Source: Marsupella aquatica
Lineage: Eukaryota > Marchantiophyta
Assembly: GCA_973895155.1 (NCBI GenBank)
Contig: OZ316896.1
Span: 12,400,001 to 12,464,000 of the forward strand
DNA: 64,000 bases
Direction of reading: 5' to 3'
Positions 35,343 to 48,345 of the stretch are shown one piece after another. Every line of letters starts with the position of its first letter. Position 1 is the stretch's first letter. A program made the position numbers and the translations under genes. The notes under the pieces were generated by a model. The model had not been told where the DNA came from and ran no database searches. It saw only the letters and a list, made by a program, of their open reading frames with translations.

Positions 35343-38053
35343 TGTATGGAACTGTTTCCCTCAAACTGCTTAACTGAACCAAAACTAGTGTTGTAGCTCA
35401 AATGACCTGAGATGCTGTTTGCAACATTATGTATTGGACTCTAAATTCCAGAGCATTCTCATCCTGGTCGAGACAGCTTTTGTGAAGACAAACATGCTGT
35501 TGATTGATTTGCAAGAGCAGTGAAATCCATATATATCATTGCATGGAGTGCTGGGAATTTGATTGTAGATTGTTCCAAATAGAAGTGGATCAAGGGATAT
35601 GCTCTTGTACCCTATACAACAATGAAGTAAGGCATCTGTCTCACCAGACCTGACCTAGATGGCAGAAATTTAACATAAGATGATTGAAAAGGGTGAAATT
35701 CACCAATTAGATATAGAACTGACCCAACACATTCTAATAAAATAAAAGGAAAAATCAAAGGTTGGAGTGTCAAAAGTTATCAATAATAACAGCTTTTGAG
35801 AGGAAGATTTCATGTTCCCCTGTACTAACTTGTTTGTGAAACAGTTTCTAAAGTTCAAAACACTCCTCAACTCCCTTTCCTTGTTGTGCTTTGTTGGCAC
35901 TTTGTCAGTATTTCATTATTTTCTTCTTGACCCCAAGAACCTGAACACCATTTGATCAACATTCTAAGCCATGTGATTTTGGACTTCGAGGAAGTTAGTT
36001 TATAGACCAGTTGTTGATTGAGTATTGTTCTACCCTGAGGTGGAATTGAGTAGAAAAAGGAACTCTAGAGTATATTTGTACACTTGAATGTGTTACTTGC
36101 TTTTTTGCTTTCTCATTTGAGGAAAATCCAACCCAAATCACACATTAAAGTGACCTAAAACCCACCTGTTATTTTAATCAAGGCCTTATTTCTGGTTATT
36201 AAACCAGGCTAGGGAAGTAGAACATAGGAGATTCCAGCATCATAGTAGGATTGAAGGACACAAAATTAAGTTACCGTAAGAAACAATGACCATTGCAAAG
36301 ACGCTGACTTGAGACAGTTGTACTGTTATCCTTACAGTGTAAAATTTTAAGTTCGTATATGTAAAAAGCAAAGTAAAACAAAGCAAAAAGTTCCAATATT
36401 TCACTGCACAATATAAAGATAAAAAGGGAAATGACATATCATACTGGCTAAGATTTTGGTTAACTCATGCTGGAAGTCATACAATTGTTACCATTGCACT
36501 TTTATCTGTGTGAAATTCCCGAGCAAAGTGAGGACTCTAGGGAGACAATAGTGCTGGTTATCTGTCTATGCACATTGCAAAATGATGGGCAAGAGGGGGA
36601 AAGAGTGGGCAAAGCTTCAGAGATAGTTGCTGCTTGTTCCAGGCTTCCAAGGTGTCAAGTCTCCTACACCTTTGCGGCTGCTAGGCACACCAGTTGCAAA
36701 TTAAGGTGATGAGGTATCATGGGCAAGTGTTGAGGAATGGGTGTCAGCACGAAGGTCAACTTTATCTCAAATTCCTACCCCCTCTTTCCCACACTATTTT
36801 CCAATTTGTAAAGGAGTCCATATGAACCCAAAATTGGGCCAAATATTTGTCTTTCACAACATTTTCCGGTTCTCTCTCACTGCCTAATGTAAATCAACTG
36901 AACTGACCAATCAGTATATTATCTATTGATTGAATTACCTACAGGTAGCCCCTAATTTTTATAGTAACTAATAATTGGGCGAGTACTAGGTTCGTATGGA
37001 CCACTTAAGGAGAAATCACTGGAGCAGGCTTGGAAAATGACGGGGGTAAAAATTTGAAATGTCTCACACACACAAGGGCGCACAAAGGCGGGCGCAAAGG
37101 TCTGGGTTGGGATTTTGAATCCGGGATCTGAAGGTGCCAACTCATCCCTCAACCAGCAGGCTGAATGCAGCCACATGACAACATTAAGTGGTGGGGTACT
37201 TACTGAGGAAAATTAATCAATACACAAAAGGGCCCAGTGACACACCTGGCCTTTCTGTGACTAACCTAAAATATCCTCCAGGACAAGATAATAACATCAT
37301 CCATTCCAGGGTTAGGAGGGCCAGCCACACACGCCTCAGCAAGAAGATAGTTGGGTAGAAAATCATCTAGTAGGATCTCATGAAGGAATGTGGAGGGGGG
37401 GGGGGGGGGCAAGACAAAGATCTCCTCTGATGCACGGTCTATGCTCTCATTATTAGGGCATCTCAATCCTCTTCATTTTTGCCTCCGATCGCGGTCAAGG
37501 GCGTTTGCTGGAAAAAAAAGTGGCGGGCACGAAAATGCTTGTCCGCACACTCTTGACCGCAGACCAAAACTGCTACCTTTGAGACAAGTTTTTTTTGCAA
37601 ACCTGAAGGTTTCAGATACCCTATTATAATGGCAGTGTCACAAACAACAATTGTTCTGTTGATTGTAAAAGTCAGCACATATCACACTCTTTGAATGTGC
37701 ATTTAGTGTTCCTACAAAGTGCAGAAATCATTGGGGCTCACACTTAAGGGGATTACTCAAATGTAATTGAAAACAGTAATAATGATTCCACCAATTGGCG
37801 GTTCAATGGTTAGTTTAGCCACAGAAGAGGAGGCAAATTGTAAACGAGCAATCACGTTATGTGGTCATCGTTTCCTGGACTAGTTACGTCAACAAATAGT
37901 CACCCTTTCATGAAAACCTACTCTCAAATTCGGCCGGAAATTTCGTTAATGCGTTTGTTCTCTTGGCCTGCTCTTGTTGATTCATTCTTGTGCATTGACG
38001 AAGCTTGAAGCGAATTGGGTGCATTAAAAGGAGAAATATAGCTCTGGGAAACC
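35343..38053. other. Intergenic spacer upstream of RAD51B
   Basis: AT-rich spacer with a 15-base G run at 37395-37409. The block 37210-37680 has ORFs in both directions but no family signal. The last few hundred bases probably hold the RAD51B promoter. Confidence 0.45.
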
Positions 38054-41000
38054 ATGGCTAGAAGGCTCATCAGTGTGATGGGTCTGCCGGACTCTGCTTT
38101 GAGCATGTTTGTCTCACGCAAGCTTCTTTCTGCTAATGTAGGTCTTCCTTCCATACCACTTCCACACAAAGATACCTGCATTGCGATGATAGATAAGTTT
38201 TCTTCTTAGTTTATGCATGTGTTTGGCGAATCCTCACGAGTTGCAGTAGCAATGTCAAAGAGAGACAGAGAGTTTGGAATGTTGCAAGACCACTGAACTG
38301 TCCAGTACCTGAATTTTGTAAAGTTACATTTTGACACGGAACCTTTATATAGTTTTTCTTCATAGAATATCAAATTGAAGCCGTTAGATATTCTAATGGT
38401 CTTTGAGTTTTCTTCACATAATTGAAAGCTTGAAAATGTATGCTGAAGTGGACTCTTACGTTCAGTACTTTTGTGACAATGTACAGGACGTTTTATGTAA
38501 AACCGAGCTCGATCTTATGGAACTTCTGGATGTACCTTTGTCAGAGCTGAGCCCAGCATTAGATCGAGTTCAAGAGTGTGCCTGTCCTTCTCACTGTTCG
38601 GTAAGCTTTGTTTGCAATCTGGAGGGACTTGGGGGGCTTGCTAAATACCCGAAACTCGATCCAATGTGTTGGAAAATGTTACACAACGGTCTTTGTTTGC
38701 TTTTAAGCATCGGAACAGGGGCTACAGCGCTGATTCGTTTGCAAGAGTGACGTAAAGAACAGCCCTTATCATCCCGTTTCTTTGACTATCTGATGTTCCA
38801 TGGTAGGACTCTAGTAACAGAGCTGCCACCTTTGATATTGCGTTGATGAGGGATTCTGATCTAGTTGACTCCAACAGGTCCTTTCATTGTGGGAGGAACG
38901 TAAGAAAAAGGAAAAGGGTGGTGGCTATCTGGCAACAAGATTTCAAGAGCTAGACGAAGCAATGGATGGCGGCATTCCTTTTGGCCTAATAACGGAGCTA
39001 GTTGGGGCCCCAGGAGTTGGTAAAACTCAAGTAAGAAAATTTCTGGAAAACGACGTTGCCAACGGAAGTTGTGTCAGAAGGCTGCTCTATCGCCCAGTTC
39101 GTCCACCAAATAATTTCTCGTTTCAACCTCTTCGGTTTACATTTAATGATGTCTGAAATTGCCAAAATGCTTGCAGTTATGTCTTATGCTGTCTGTAATG
39201 GCTGCCATGCCAGCCGCCGATGGTTGTAGTCGGAGTGTCATCTACATTGACACTGAACACAAGTTCTCATCCGGAAGGTGTGCAACACATGGCTGAATCG
39301 TAGCAGTTGTTGTGATTATAATCACTCTCAGCTTCCTCTCATGTGTAGAAATTGCTATTCAGTTTGGATAATGAACGAACGACACAATATCTACAAATTT
39401 ACCTGGTCATTTTGTCGGAGAAGAGTGGGGACGCCTCCAAATTTTGTATACTGGATGCCCTTGCATAGGATGATGGAGATTGCGCAAACACAGTTCCCAG
39501 AGTTGTCTATCCAGACACAGGTGATGCAGCAGGTACAAATACAAACCGCTCTCTGACGTGGGACTTCGCCAAGTTGGTCATCAATTTTAAGCCAATGATT
39601 ATCGCATCTCGTGAGCACAGGTTTCGAGTTTCTGTTCCAGGAAGTCTTTTAACTATTGCTGCTGTGATTCTCATGTGCTCAAATTCTGCAGCTGGCTAGG
39701 CACGTTCTGGTCTTGCATCCTTCCTCCTTGTCCGATCTTATGAAAAGGTGGGAAGCTCACAGTGGAATGTCGTTAGCTTTTTGGGTTGCAAACGGTTCCA
39801 AATTGATGTTGAATTTCTTCTCAGCCAGTGAGGGTCTTGCAGTTTGCAGGGTTTGGAAGTCATGGTAATTGAACATTCAGCTTGCTTAGTGATCATTGAC
39901 AGTATAGCCGCACTTCTTTCAGTGTACGTATGGGGTTCTCCCACTGGCACACTTAACTGGGCCCTTGCATGAAATCCCTCGTTTGTCTTCGTTTTTGCCT
40001 GTCTAGTTCTGTGACCTGCTCTACTCCTTTCCTTAGGTAACGTCAGAATGCTCATTTATTAGTCGCATTTCATAATTTCAAGGGACAGCTAGGTCAGGTG
40101 GCCATTAGGTTAGTTTTGTTTCTATGCCATAGGTTATGCATTATCAAGTTGATAAGCTCACTTTGATCTTGGTCTGTGATACACATGACTTGGTGTGGAT
40201 TTTCTGAAATGCTTGCAGTGACTCTCAGAATGATGATTCGATTCAACGACAGGAGATGCTGGGGAAACAAGCATCTCTTCTTAAGTAAGCACAGAGCCTC
40301 GGTGTTGTACTCTTCATAAGTACCTTGCCATTTATCCATTCACAAGGACGAAAACAACAGTTTCCACATGCACGAACCATTCATCTCCCAATCCTTAGAT
40401 CAGGTTTACAAGTAATTTATTGCATTGGCTACAAGCTTGTGATATTAAGCTTGTGATATTGTATTCTGAGAAACTACCAACAAAGTACCTTCCAAGGAGC
40501 CTTGACACGTACATAGCTTTAACACTAGTTCTCTGCCCTCAAAAGGAGTACTCATACCATTTCCCATGAAATTTTTCGTGCAGATTTCTTGCAGAGTCCC
40601 TTCGAATTCCTGTAGTAGTTACCAATCAAGTGCGAACCACCGACATTGACGATGAAGGCGAACAAATACCAACTGACTATTATGGTAGTCTGTGCTGATT
40701 TCACCTACCATTTACATTTAACATGATGTTATAGTCTTTTGCTGAGTACATCAGTGCAGAACGTGGAAAATTGCATAGAGAGGACATTGAGAAAAAATGT
40801 GCTTTAAAACGCCTCCATCGATTAGTAAATTTCGTTCTATAGACTTATACTATCGTATATTGATTTGTCAATTTGACTTGGCAGATATGCCCTTTTGGGA
40901 GGAATGTGACGAGCCAGCAGAAGAGGTCATGGAAGAGGGCCTGACTGCCGCACTGGGGACGAAGTGGGCGCATTCTGTCAATATCAGGTTATTACTAGAG

Positions 41001-41297
41001 TTTTCTGCATCAGGTAAATCCGACTCAATTTCTGCCACAGCAGCATGAAGCGAAAGCTCGTATCTTCATTAGAAAGTCATTATATCAATCGGCCTATCAT
41101 TGATCCAAAGTTTCTGCGCTCCATTGAACATTGGATTTTTGTTGCACCCAGGAGGACGGCATATCAAGATTGTTAAGTCTCCCTTGTCGGCTTTTGCAAT
41201 CGTTCCCTATTGTGTAACATCGAAGGGGCTAGAGAGGCAAGCTGAGGAAGTTGACGAATTTGTTGCTTCCACATCTTACGTCGACACGAGAAGATAA
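38054..41297 (+). CDS. RAD51B: DNA repair protein RAD51B homologue
   Basis: A RAD51 paralogue of the BCDX2 complex, which supports homologous recombination in the nucleus. The eleven-exon model is 38054-38137, 38487-38600, 38878-39030, 39177-39277, 39469-39532, 39692-39747, 39843-39921, 40229-40284, 40584-40684, 40885-41013 and 41152-41297; all are in frame, giving 360 residues, near the usual length of plant RAD51B. The N-terminal helix-hairpin region includes ELDLMELLDVPLSEL. Walker A is GAPGVGKT at 109-116, preceded by GGIPFGLITELV, which is specific to RAD51B. VIYIDTEHKFSS follows, then Walker B LVIIDS at about 206-211, VVVTNQVR, and the C-terminal GTKWAHSVNIRL and IKIVKSP. Exon 8 could start ten bases earlier, but only the model given keeps phase. 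The start MARRLISVMGL fits the family. Confidence 0.92.
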
Positions 41298-42053
41298 ATT
41301 TATTTACTTTCAACGATGCTGATGTAATACAATTGTAGAGTACGTGGCAGTCAAACCGTAGCGCAGCTGGTTAGTATTTGCTTCTTTGTCACAATCCATG
41401 GCAACAAGGGTCTTTTGTGCCCTACGAGAACAAGCTGACTTGAATAGCACTCGGACACTACAAATACGGACAACGTCGAGACTCTTCGGGAAAGCCCTTG
41501 TATCCGCAGAACGTGCGTTTGCCACAGCATTCAATAGAATTGGGTAGCGATGTAAATGGTCGAATTTATTTCCTTGATCGCAAATTTTCTCAATCTGATC
41601 GACAAGTGCAAAATCAACTTCGCTTGTATTTATTGGAACTCTTAACCTTGTGACTTCAAGTGCGAATCTCGTTGACATGTGCATAAACGTACTTCGTTTG
41701 TATTTGTTGAGACTCTTAATTTTGTGAATTCAATTGCGGCGGTGCAGAGGGTCGCTGTTTGACATTCTTGTACCGGGTAAGCAATATCCTGGCCGGCAAT
41801 TGGGAGACGAATATGGTCTTGCTTTGTATAACATATCCCGCACATCATGTATTGAAGTACCTCCCTTGGTCTCCAGACGACATTGGTTGATACTCATTTT
41901 CCCAAGCCACAATTGAAATGGACGCTTGACTCAGCATTTCAACAGCAATTTCAATTCAATTGGAATGAGTAGCATCAATTTAATTTCCACAAAAAAAGTA
42001 ACAAGAAGGACCACTTCAGCTGTCGTGTCTCAGCATGAAGATATATCAGGCTG
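41298..42053. other. Convergent spacer between RAD51B and the RRM gene
   Basis: Contains two 3' UTRs. The phrases 'aacttcgcttgtatttattggaactcttaa' (about 41610) and 'acttcgtttgtatttgttgagactcttaa' (about 41691) form a local duplication of about 80 bp. Nothing else is supported. Confidence 0.45.
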
Positions 42054-42857
42054 TCACCGAGTACCTAATCCGTGCAGCGCCTTCATCTCTCGAATGGTTC
42101 CCGATCTCACTTCTTTTGCTATCATATTCAGCTTGTCCATTAATTCCTGGCATGACTTTTCCTGGGTCTTCTCTAGTTGCATTTCTTCTCTTTCCATTAC
42201 CTGTCCAAGACAAGTCCACATTGTTACCCAGAGCTAGGATGTATACAATAAGCAATCATATCCGTAATGCACCGACAGGCCAGGTACGACCACATTCAAG
42301 AAGAAAGGCATCCCAAGAAGAATGTCTTAAACAGAACTTCCAGAGCTCACCAACAGCAGTTGCTCATTGTCGTCTGCCTCTACCCTGGCCTTATACTCGC
42401 GTGCCTTCAATGCCTCAAAATCAGGATGGCCCTTGCCCACTAGCCGTGGTTTTATCTTGTTGGGACTCCTTCTCCAAGGATGATCTATCAGCAGGAGAGG
42501 AGTTGCCGGAATTGCCCGGGCAGGCCGTGGCATGGCCCCAACCATGAACAAGTACTCTCTTAGCTCTCGAACCACTTGATCTCTTTGATCCTTGTTCTGC
42601 ATTTCCGCAATTGCAGCCCCTGTGAACTTCGTATTCGCAGGGTTGAGTACCATCTTCACTCCCAGCACCGTCCCAAACTGCCCCAATGCCGACCTTACAG
42701 TGGCGTGCGTGACGTTGGAGGCCAAATTATCAAGTACGACGCATCGCTCAGCCAAATTCTCAAAACATGTCGTTCTCTGTTCCTCGCTCATGGGCCGCCG
42801 TTCGTCATCCCAACTCAACCGATCGGATCGCCAATCCCACCAAGAGTCTTTTCCCAT
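42054..42857 (-). CDS. RRM-domain protein resembling plant AIPP1/EDM3
   Basis: Small RNA-binding protein, 217 residues. Exon 1 is 42351-42857 and exon 2 is 42054-42200, joined in frame at GTTG|GTGAGC and GACAG|GTAATG. Residues about 38-115 form an RNA-recognition motif: CVVLDNLASNVTHATVRSAL, then a beta strand near KMVLN, FTGAAIAEM, and a helix RDQVVRELREYLF. A conserved MPRPARAIPA stretch follows. Exon 2 encodes an acidic/basic helix (VMEREEMQLEKTQEKSCQEL) likely to form a coiled coil. The layout resembles the single-RRM family that includes AIPP1/EDM3 of Arabidopsis, which acts in chromatin-linked RNA processing; that match is from memory of the family and is moderate. The start MGKDSWWDW was chosen because the longer frame has only GTG. 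It is tail-to-tail with RAD51B. Confidence 0.8.
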
Positions 42858-44460
42858 TCTGCTCTGCACTTCACTTTGTCATGATACGATCCTTCTATAG
42901 AACCAAAAATCGAGTTTCCTATTTCGAGGAAATTACATACAAAACCTATCAGTGATCTATTAAGTGCTTGCGCAGCTCGTTGCTAGCTCAAGCGCGGGGT
43001 AATTAGGAAAAATCCGTCCACTACGTACATTAGTCTGTAATCAGGTCCTCAATACCGTACGTGAAATGAAGTTCAAACCAGAAGAGCAGTACATCATCCT
43101 CGGAGCACCCTAAGGATGAAATAACCGCGAAGAAAAAGCAATTCGCCATGACAAATGTCACGTTCGGGCACGTCATTACACTATGTAGAAGGGTTGCACT
43201 TTCCACTTGGAAAGTTTTTCAAGGTGAAGACTGGAGAGGTCGCCAGTCCACAAATGATAACGAGATATTGAAGATGATGGAGGAAGTATATTCGAGTAAG
43301 ACGAATTTTAGGCATACAGTAATATTTGTTGTTCACCATGCAAGGGTAACGAGACAACAATGAAGATGATCATCCACAGATTAGAATCGAAATACCAGTG
43401 CACAAACCCTAACTTCCCGGACAATTTCGTTATGGTGCGATCAACTCCATTCAGCTACGCAATCTATCTATTAGTCAAGAAATCTCTTCAGCTTCAAAGG
43501 CTTTAACTCTCGGTCTTAAGTGTGAAAGACGCATTTACTTTTTCTTCGACAACGCCAGAAGCGAAGCCATGCCAGATTTCCTGGGCAACCCAAACTCAAC
43601 ACATTATTTTTGAAAGCGGATCGACCCATAAATTTCTTTCTCACCGCGAATTGGTCTTCCCCCCGGGGCCGCTTGCGCGACGGATCCTGTTGCATCATCT
43701 CCCCCGTCCTTCCTTCTCCTCAAATGTGATGAATCGAAAGTTGTCGTTGTCGTTGTCGTCGTCGTCGTCTTCGTGGTTGCAAAATCCCCAATCTCCAAGC
43801 TTCCTCAAACATCATCCCTCGATAGTTTGCTTCTGTTCTTCGCCCATTCCATTCCATACCCCCACAAATAATCATTACCTCGATTCCATAACTCCATCAC
43901 TCTTGCCTCGCCATTGCCATTGCTCTCGCTCCGGACTACATGGTTGGCAAATGTACAAGTAGGCAAAGGGAGATGAGGGCGAGAGAGCATATTGATCGAG
44001 CGCATCGACTGCATAGTTGTACCATAGTTCCCTCCTTTACTATGGTCGGGTGCCGACTCCCCCCACTCTACTAGCGAAGTGCCGCCCCAGCTAAGAGAGG
44101 ACCTTGCGAAAATAGTAATTACTGACCCCATTAGAGGTCCTTTCCAAAATTCCTGGTTCCACAGCGCGCCACATCATCATGGCACGCCACAAACAAAAAG
44201 TGACTTGTTTTTGGATAAAATTTACTTTTGCATTCGTGTTTGTGGTAACTTTACTGTAAAAATTGGGACGCCATGCCATAAAAAAGAATGTAAAAAATTT
44301 GAAATGTAAATCAGAGACAAAAAAATTGAGGTAAAACTACTCCCAGTAACAATTTTATTTGCATTTTGATTTTATTCAAAACATAAACATTTTCCCGACA
44401 ACAATTTTAGATTTGACATTGTTGAGTCATATCATAATGAAAATTCACGTATAATATGAC
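42858..44460. other. Spacer upstream of the RRM gene
   Basis: The less AT-rich block 43500-44150 contains a GTC/GTT trinucleotide stretch at about 43740-43775 and a Ser-rich + frame from ATG 43729 to 43962 that looks like a transit peptide, but no following exon could be joined. I record no gene here. Confidence 0.4.
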
Positions 44461-44639
44461 GTTGAAAAGATCTTGAAGAGACGGCCCTGATGAGCTCAAC
44501 ATTGTCACCATCCGATAAGAATTGAGTAAGTAGTTTGAAAAATAGATTTTACCCGTGATTCATAATCTCTAATGTGAATAGAAATCTTTGAATGTTATAC
44601 AAGCCCTGAAATGTTGACCCCTTCCATGAGAATGAACCT

Positions 44640-44860
44640 GAAATTGATAGATATTATCGAGTACCAAGGAGATTATGAATTTTAGAATTTTTAAAACTTT
44701 TTAATGAACTTAGCATTGATAGATTGAGTTGAGTTCTAAGGAGATTATAAGTTTCCGATGTTCTCTAGCTTTCTAATGAGTGTGACATTGGGGGATTTTA
44801 TCAAGTACTAAAGTGGTCATGAGTTTCTAAATTTCTCTAGCTTTCGATCGATTCTGAATT
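44640..44860. repeat. Degenerate tandem array, three units of about 74 bp
   Basis: Units begin near 44641, 44713 and 44788. Each has 'attgatagatt..gagtactaaggagattatgagtttt' followed by 'ttctctagctttctaatga', with many substitutions between units. Confidence 0.6.
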
Positions 44861-45332
44861 CCACAATTGGAAATTTGTTCCATGAAACTTTTGTCTTAAA
44901 CAATTATGTGAAGTTAGTGATTTGATGACACCGATGACTTCTATCTCTTTGTCAATCTGCGTGTAGGAATTGAAAATTGATTACTTTCGATGCAACTTGA
45001 GTGCATCCAGCATCCCTTTGGTATCGTGGAGGAAATCGTCAAGCACCATTTTGCTGAAGTGGGCAATTAAGCTATCCACACATTAAACAGCAGTTCACAT
45101 TGCATCTGGTTTTGTTGATTGGTGTTAATAATGGTTGCTTTGGTAAGTTTGACAATTGTTTCAAGTGTCAAACATTGACTTGTCCATTTTTGAATTTGTT
45201 TTCTTTAGATTTGGAGGTCCATCTAGGCTTCAGTGTCTAGATAACTGACTCTAAAATAACATGGGGGTCTACGGATTAATTACTTTCACACCAAATATGT
45301 TTCAATTTGAGATATCTTACTCCTATAAAGCC

Positions 45333-45415
45333 CTATCCCGCCAAAAAGTGGTGGGTAGTCAGTTTACAAATTCACTTTTGGAGGGAAGATTCCATAACCA
45401 TTGTATTTAAAAGCT
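45333..45415. repeat. Dispersed repeat, copy 1 (partner at 62858-62943)
   Basis: Shares with 62858-62943 the order 'atcccgcc', 'ttacaaattcacttttggagggaa' and 'ccattgtatttaaaa', in the same orientation. The element class is unknown. The TTTTGGAGGGA phrase resembles Stowaway-type ends, but no paired inverted terminus was found. Confidence 0.45.
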
Positions 45416-45907
45416 CTTTTATCCTAGCCTTTTATTTGTCAAAAAAATAATCTATCTAATCCAAAAGCAAACAAGACAGTATTTTTATACACAGAGATTC
45501 CCACGAAGGGCATGATAACATATGCTTTATACCATGCGTTAAATCTACATCAGACGTTATCTTTGCCCCCATCTTTGTCTTTTGTCACCCTTATTTTACT
45601 CTACTGGTAATCGCACATCAAAATGTGGTAATATTTAGTGCACTCATTGATTTAAAGAAACTAACAAGGTTTATCATGGCATGGAGTAATGTCATACTTT
45701 GTATATGTCATATTTTGATGTGTAGTTCCAGAGACTCTCTTCATTTTAAATTTGTCCTTATTGAAGTCTCATTATCAGTTTTGTTTGTATTGGGAACTAG
45801 GGTCTAGAGTCTTCACTCTATACCACAAGCCTCAAAAGTAGTTTCCCTTAGCAAATAATTAGTACTATTTTTTCATATAATGGTGGCGTCGTGATTTTTA
45901 TTTGCTA

Positions 45908-46178
45908 ACATTGTGGTCACATTAGTGACAACTCATCACCATTGCACAGTTTGGTCCCATTTAGGTCCCAGGAATTATTTGTCTCCCCTCCCCCCCCCCC
46001 CCCCCCCCCCAACATAGGACCATGGCAATAATATGGAGCAATTTTTAGGCATCCTGGCTTTAGTCTCAATCATATGGAACAGTTGTCATTATCCTTCTTT
46101 TCCTAATATTGAGGTCACATTTGTGACAATGTATCACCATTGCACAATTTGGTCACACTTTGGTTGCAGGAATGATCA
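45908..46178. repeat. Local duplication of about 70 bp with a C21 run between
   Basis: 45908-45980 and 46110-46178 share 'gtcacatt.gtgacaa..atcaccattgcaca.tttggtc'. Between them, 45990-46010 is an unbroken run of 21 C. No coding content. Confidence 0.6.
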
Positions 46179-47820
46179 TTAAGAAACTTTTTGGGTCCTA
46201 ATTTTTTGGGTCCTGTGTGACAGAGAACATATCTAAACTCAAACAACCTTTTTTCCAATTCAGCACCAGAGCATTGTGTTTGAGTTTTGGAACTTAAAGC
46301 CAGGATGGACTGGCAGGTTGTCCATGAAGCCCCCATGGATAAATGAAACTTGGATGGACTGGACTAAAACATATAAATATGCATGGATACTAGTGTTTAC
46401 TTTTCTGTCCATATAAAACAGTGTCACTGACCAAAGCATCACTTCTGTCCAAATATTTACCCTGTCACTAACTCTGTCCTCACTCATGTCTTAAAGATAT
46501 TTTGTCAGAGGCCAGAGCACTTTAATTGAAGGCTTCGCTCCATTCCCCTAATAGAGTTCAATAAAAATATAAGGTATATTTAGGTCCTCATATAAATACT
46601 TGATTTGGCCTCCATGGTTTATGAAACTTTGGGTATGAGTGCTTCACATTTTACTCATAGTGCCTCTAGTAATTTGCTCAATGGTAAAATGCCAAATGAA
46701 CTTAATTTACTCACAACTATTTTTTAATGTTTATAAGCCCCGTTAAAAAGGAAGCACGTAACACAATGACTCATTAACCAAAGGAACAATTCTCACCAAA
46801 GAGGCTATTGGGCAAAATCTAATGCCCAAATAACCTCAAGTTTTACAATGGATTCATATTTTTCTACACCTTTTTAAAAGATTCTAGGGCATTGACACTT
46901 TGCGGAATGACTATACTACTTTCACAAATGTTTTTACATAATCTTGTATTTTATATAACATTGCTCTTGTTACCGGGATTGAAGAAAGTTTTTCATTGTG
47001 GAGGTAAAGGAAATTTTAATTTCCATAAGCAGTTGATGAATACTATTTTTGACAGACCATTGTTCTTGTTGTAAATAATGTTTTGACTAATTTATTGCTA
47101 TAGTGCTACTTGAGATTTTTTGGGGGAGTATTGTTAATGAATCCTATATTTTAGAGAGCGCTGCTCTTGTTACAAGGAGCACTTCGAGTACTTTGCCGTG
47201 GCGGAGATGCGGAAAATTTTTAATGTGTGTTTTCATTCCATTTCCTTGACATTCTCAATTTGACTTTGAGGTGAACACATAATGTTCTTAGAGGGACAAA
47301 AATGTAGATAAACAATTAATGAGATAATTTTTCATAATTAGGTGTAAAATGATCTGTCCCCTGTCACAGTCCATGGGGATAGATGGGGAGAAAGTAGCAG
47401 TCCATCCGGGCTTTTGTTTCTTGAGTTTTGACTCTAAATTGTTATACATTGTACACAAACATAAAAATTTCATAAATCATATGACTTTCAATATTCAAAC
47501 ACATTGTCATTTTGAGCATAACACCTTACAATATTATTGGTGAAAATTCATAATCAAAACTTAAATCATCCTGGGAAAATTATTAGAAAAGCTGTACATA
47601 GTGCACTGTATCAATACAAGGTCATGATGGCATTGTGTTTTGGGGAAGTGCGTAAGCTTTTTAAATACATAGCCACTAAAGATGCTTGAATTTAAAATAC
47701 TGGGTCACATTTTTATTTTTTTAGAAAAATGTCACTTTTTTTTTGTATTTGCAAAAATGCCACATGATTTTTTTCTTACAAAAACTCCACATGGAATATG
47801 TGTTACCTTGTGAATTTGTC
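46179..47820. other. AT-rich intergenic, no gene seen
   Basis: All frames are short and have no family resemblance. Stretches around 46890-47100 and 47150-47230 share 'ttgctcttgttac..' phrases, which may be remnants of a diverged repeat. Confidence 0.4.
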
Positions 47821-47830
47821 ATTTACAAGT

Positions 47831-47850
47831 ATAAACCCTAAACCCTAAAC
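47831..47850. repeat. Short interstitial telomere-type repeat
   Basis: TAAACCCTAAACCCTAAAC: nearly three units of the plant-type CCCTAAA telomere repeat inside AT-rich spacer. This is also a common 'telo box' in plant promoters, but no gene start is nearby. Confidence 0.7.
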
Positions 47851-47959
47851 TCATCTTTTTTCATCATTGGTCCCAATACAAAGAAGTTCCGGGATATAAA
47901 GATTCAATTACATTGATTGTTTTCACTAACCACTGATGAAAGATCCATAGTAGTTTATT

Positions 47960-48345
47960 TACATTAATTGTTTTCCCTAACCAGTGATCGAGAAAATGGA
48001 CACCCCTGACACATGTGTTTCCCCATAAATGCCCTTCCATTGCTTGTTTTTCCTAACCAGTGATGGAGAAAATGAACACCCCTGGGGCGTATGTGCTTCC
48101 CTATAAATGCCCCTACCCACTCTATGGGGCAGCCCTCAAAGCTCCTGGATAGAAAAGATCCAAAGATCCACATTCCCTATAAATGCCCCTACCCACTCTA
48201 TGGGCAAAGCTCCTGGATAGAAAAGATCCACAGCCATAGGATTGGTCGAGATCCACATCCACAGCCATAGGATTGGTCGTCCCTAACCATTGATGGAAAA
48301 AAAGATACCCCTAGAGCATATGTGATTCCACATAAATGCACTTGA
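47960..48345. repeat. Complex tandem repeat (about 74-bp units plus nested duplications)
   Basis: Units at about 47970-48040, 48041-48115 and 48272-48345 share 'cctaaccagtgatggagaaaatgaacacccct' and 'atgtg.ttcc..ataaatgc'. Nested within are two copies of 'cccctacccactctatggg..aaagctcctggatagaaaagatcca' and two of 'atccacagccataggattggtcg'. These are signs of repeated slippage or unequal exchange. Confidence 0.7.

Noticed and set aside
41355-41380. tRNA-like D-arm phrase (GTAGCGCAGCTGGTTAG)
   Set aside because: No T-loop (GGTTCGA) and no foldable acceptor or anticodon stem follows within 90 bases. It could be a fragment of a tRNA-derived SINE, but nothing more can be shown.
43522-43962. Ser-rich + frame that looks like a transit peptide (from ATG 43729)
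   Set aside because: The Ser run comes from a GTC/GTT trinucleotide repeat, and no downstream exon with a recognisable domain can be joined in frame.
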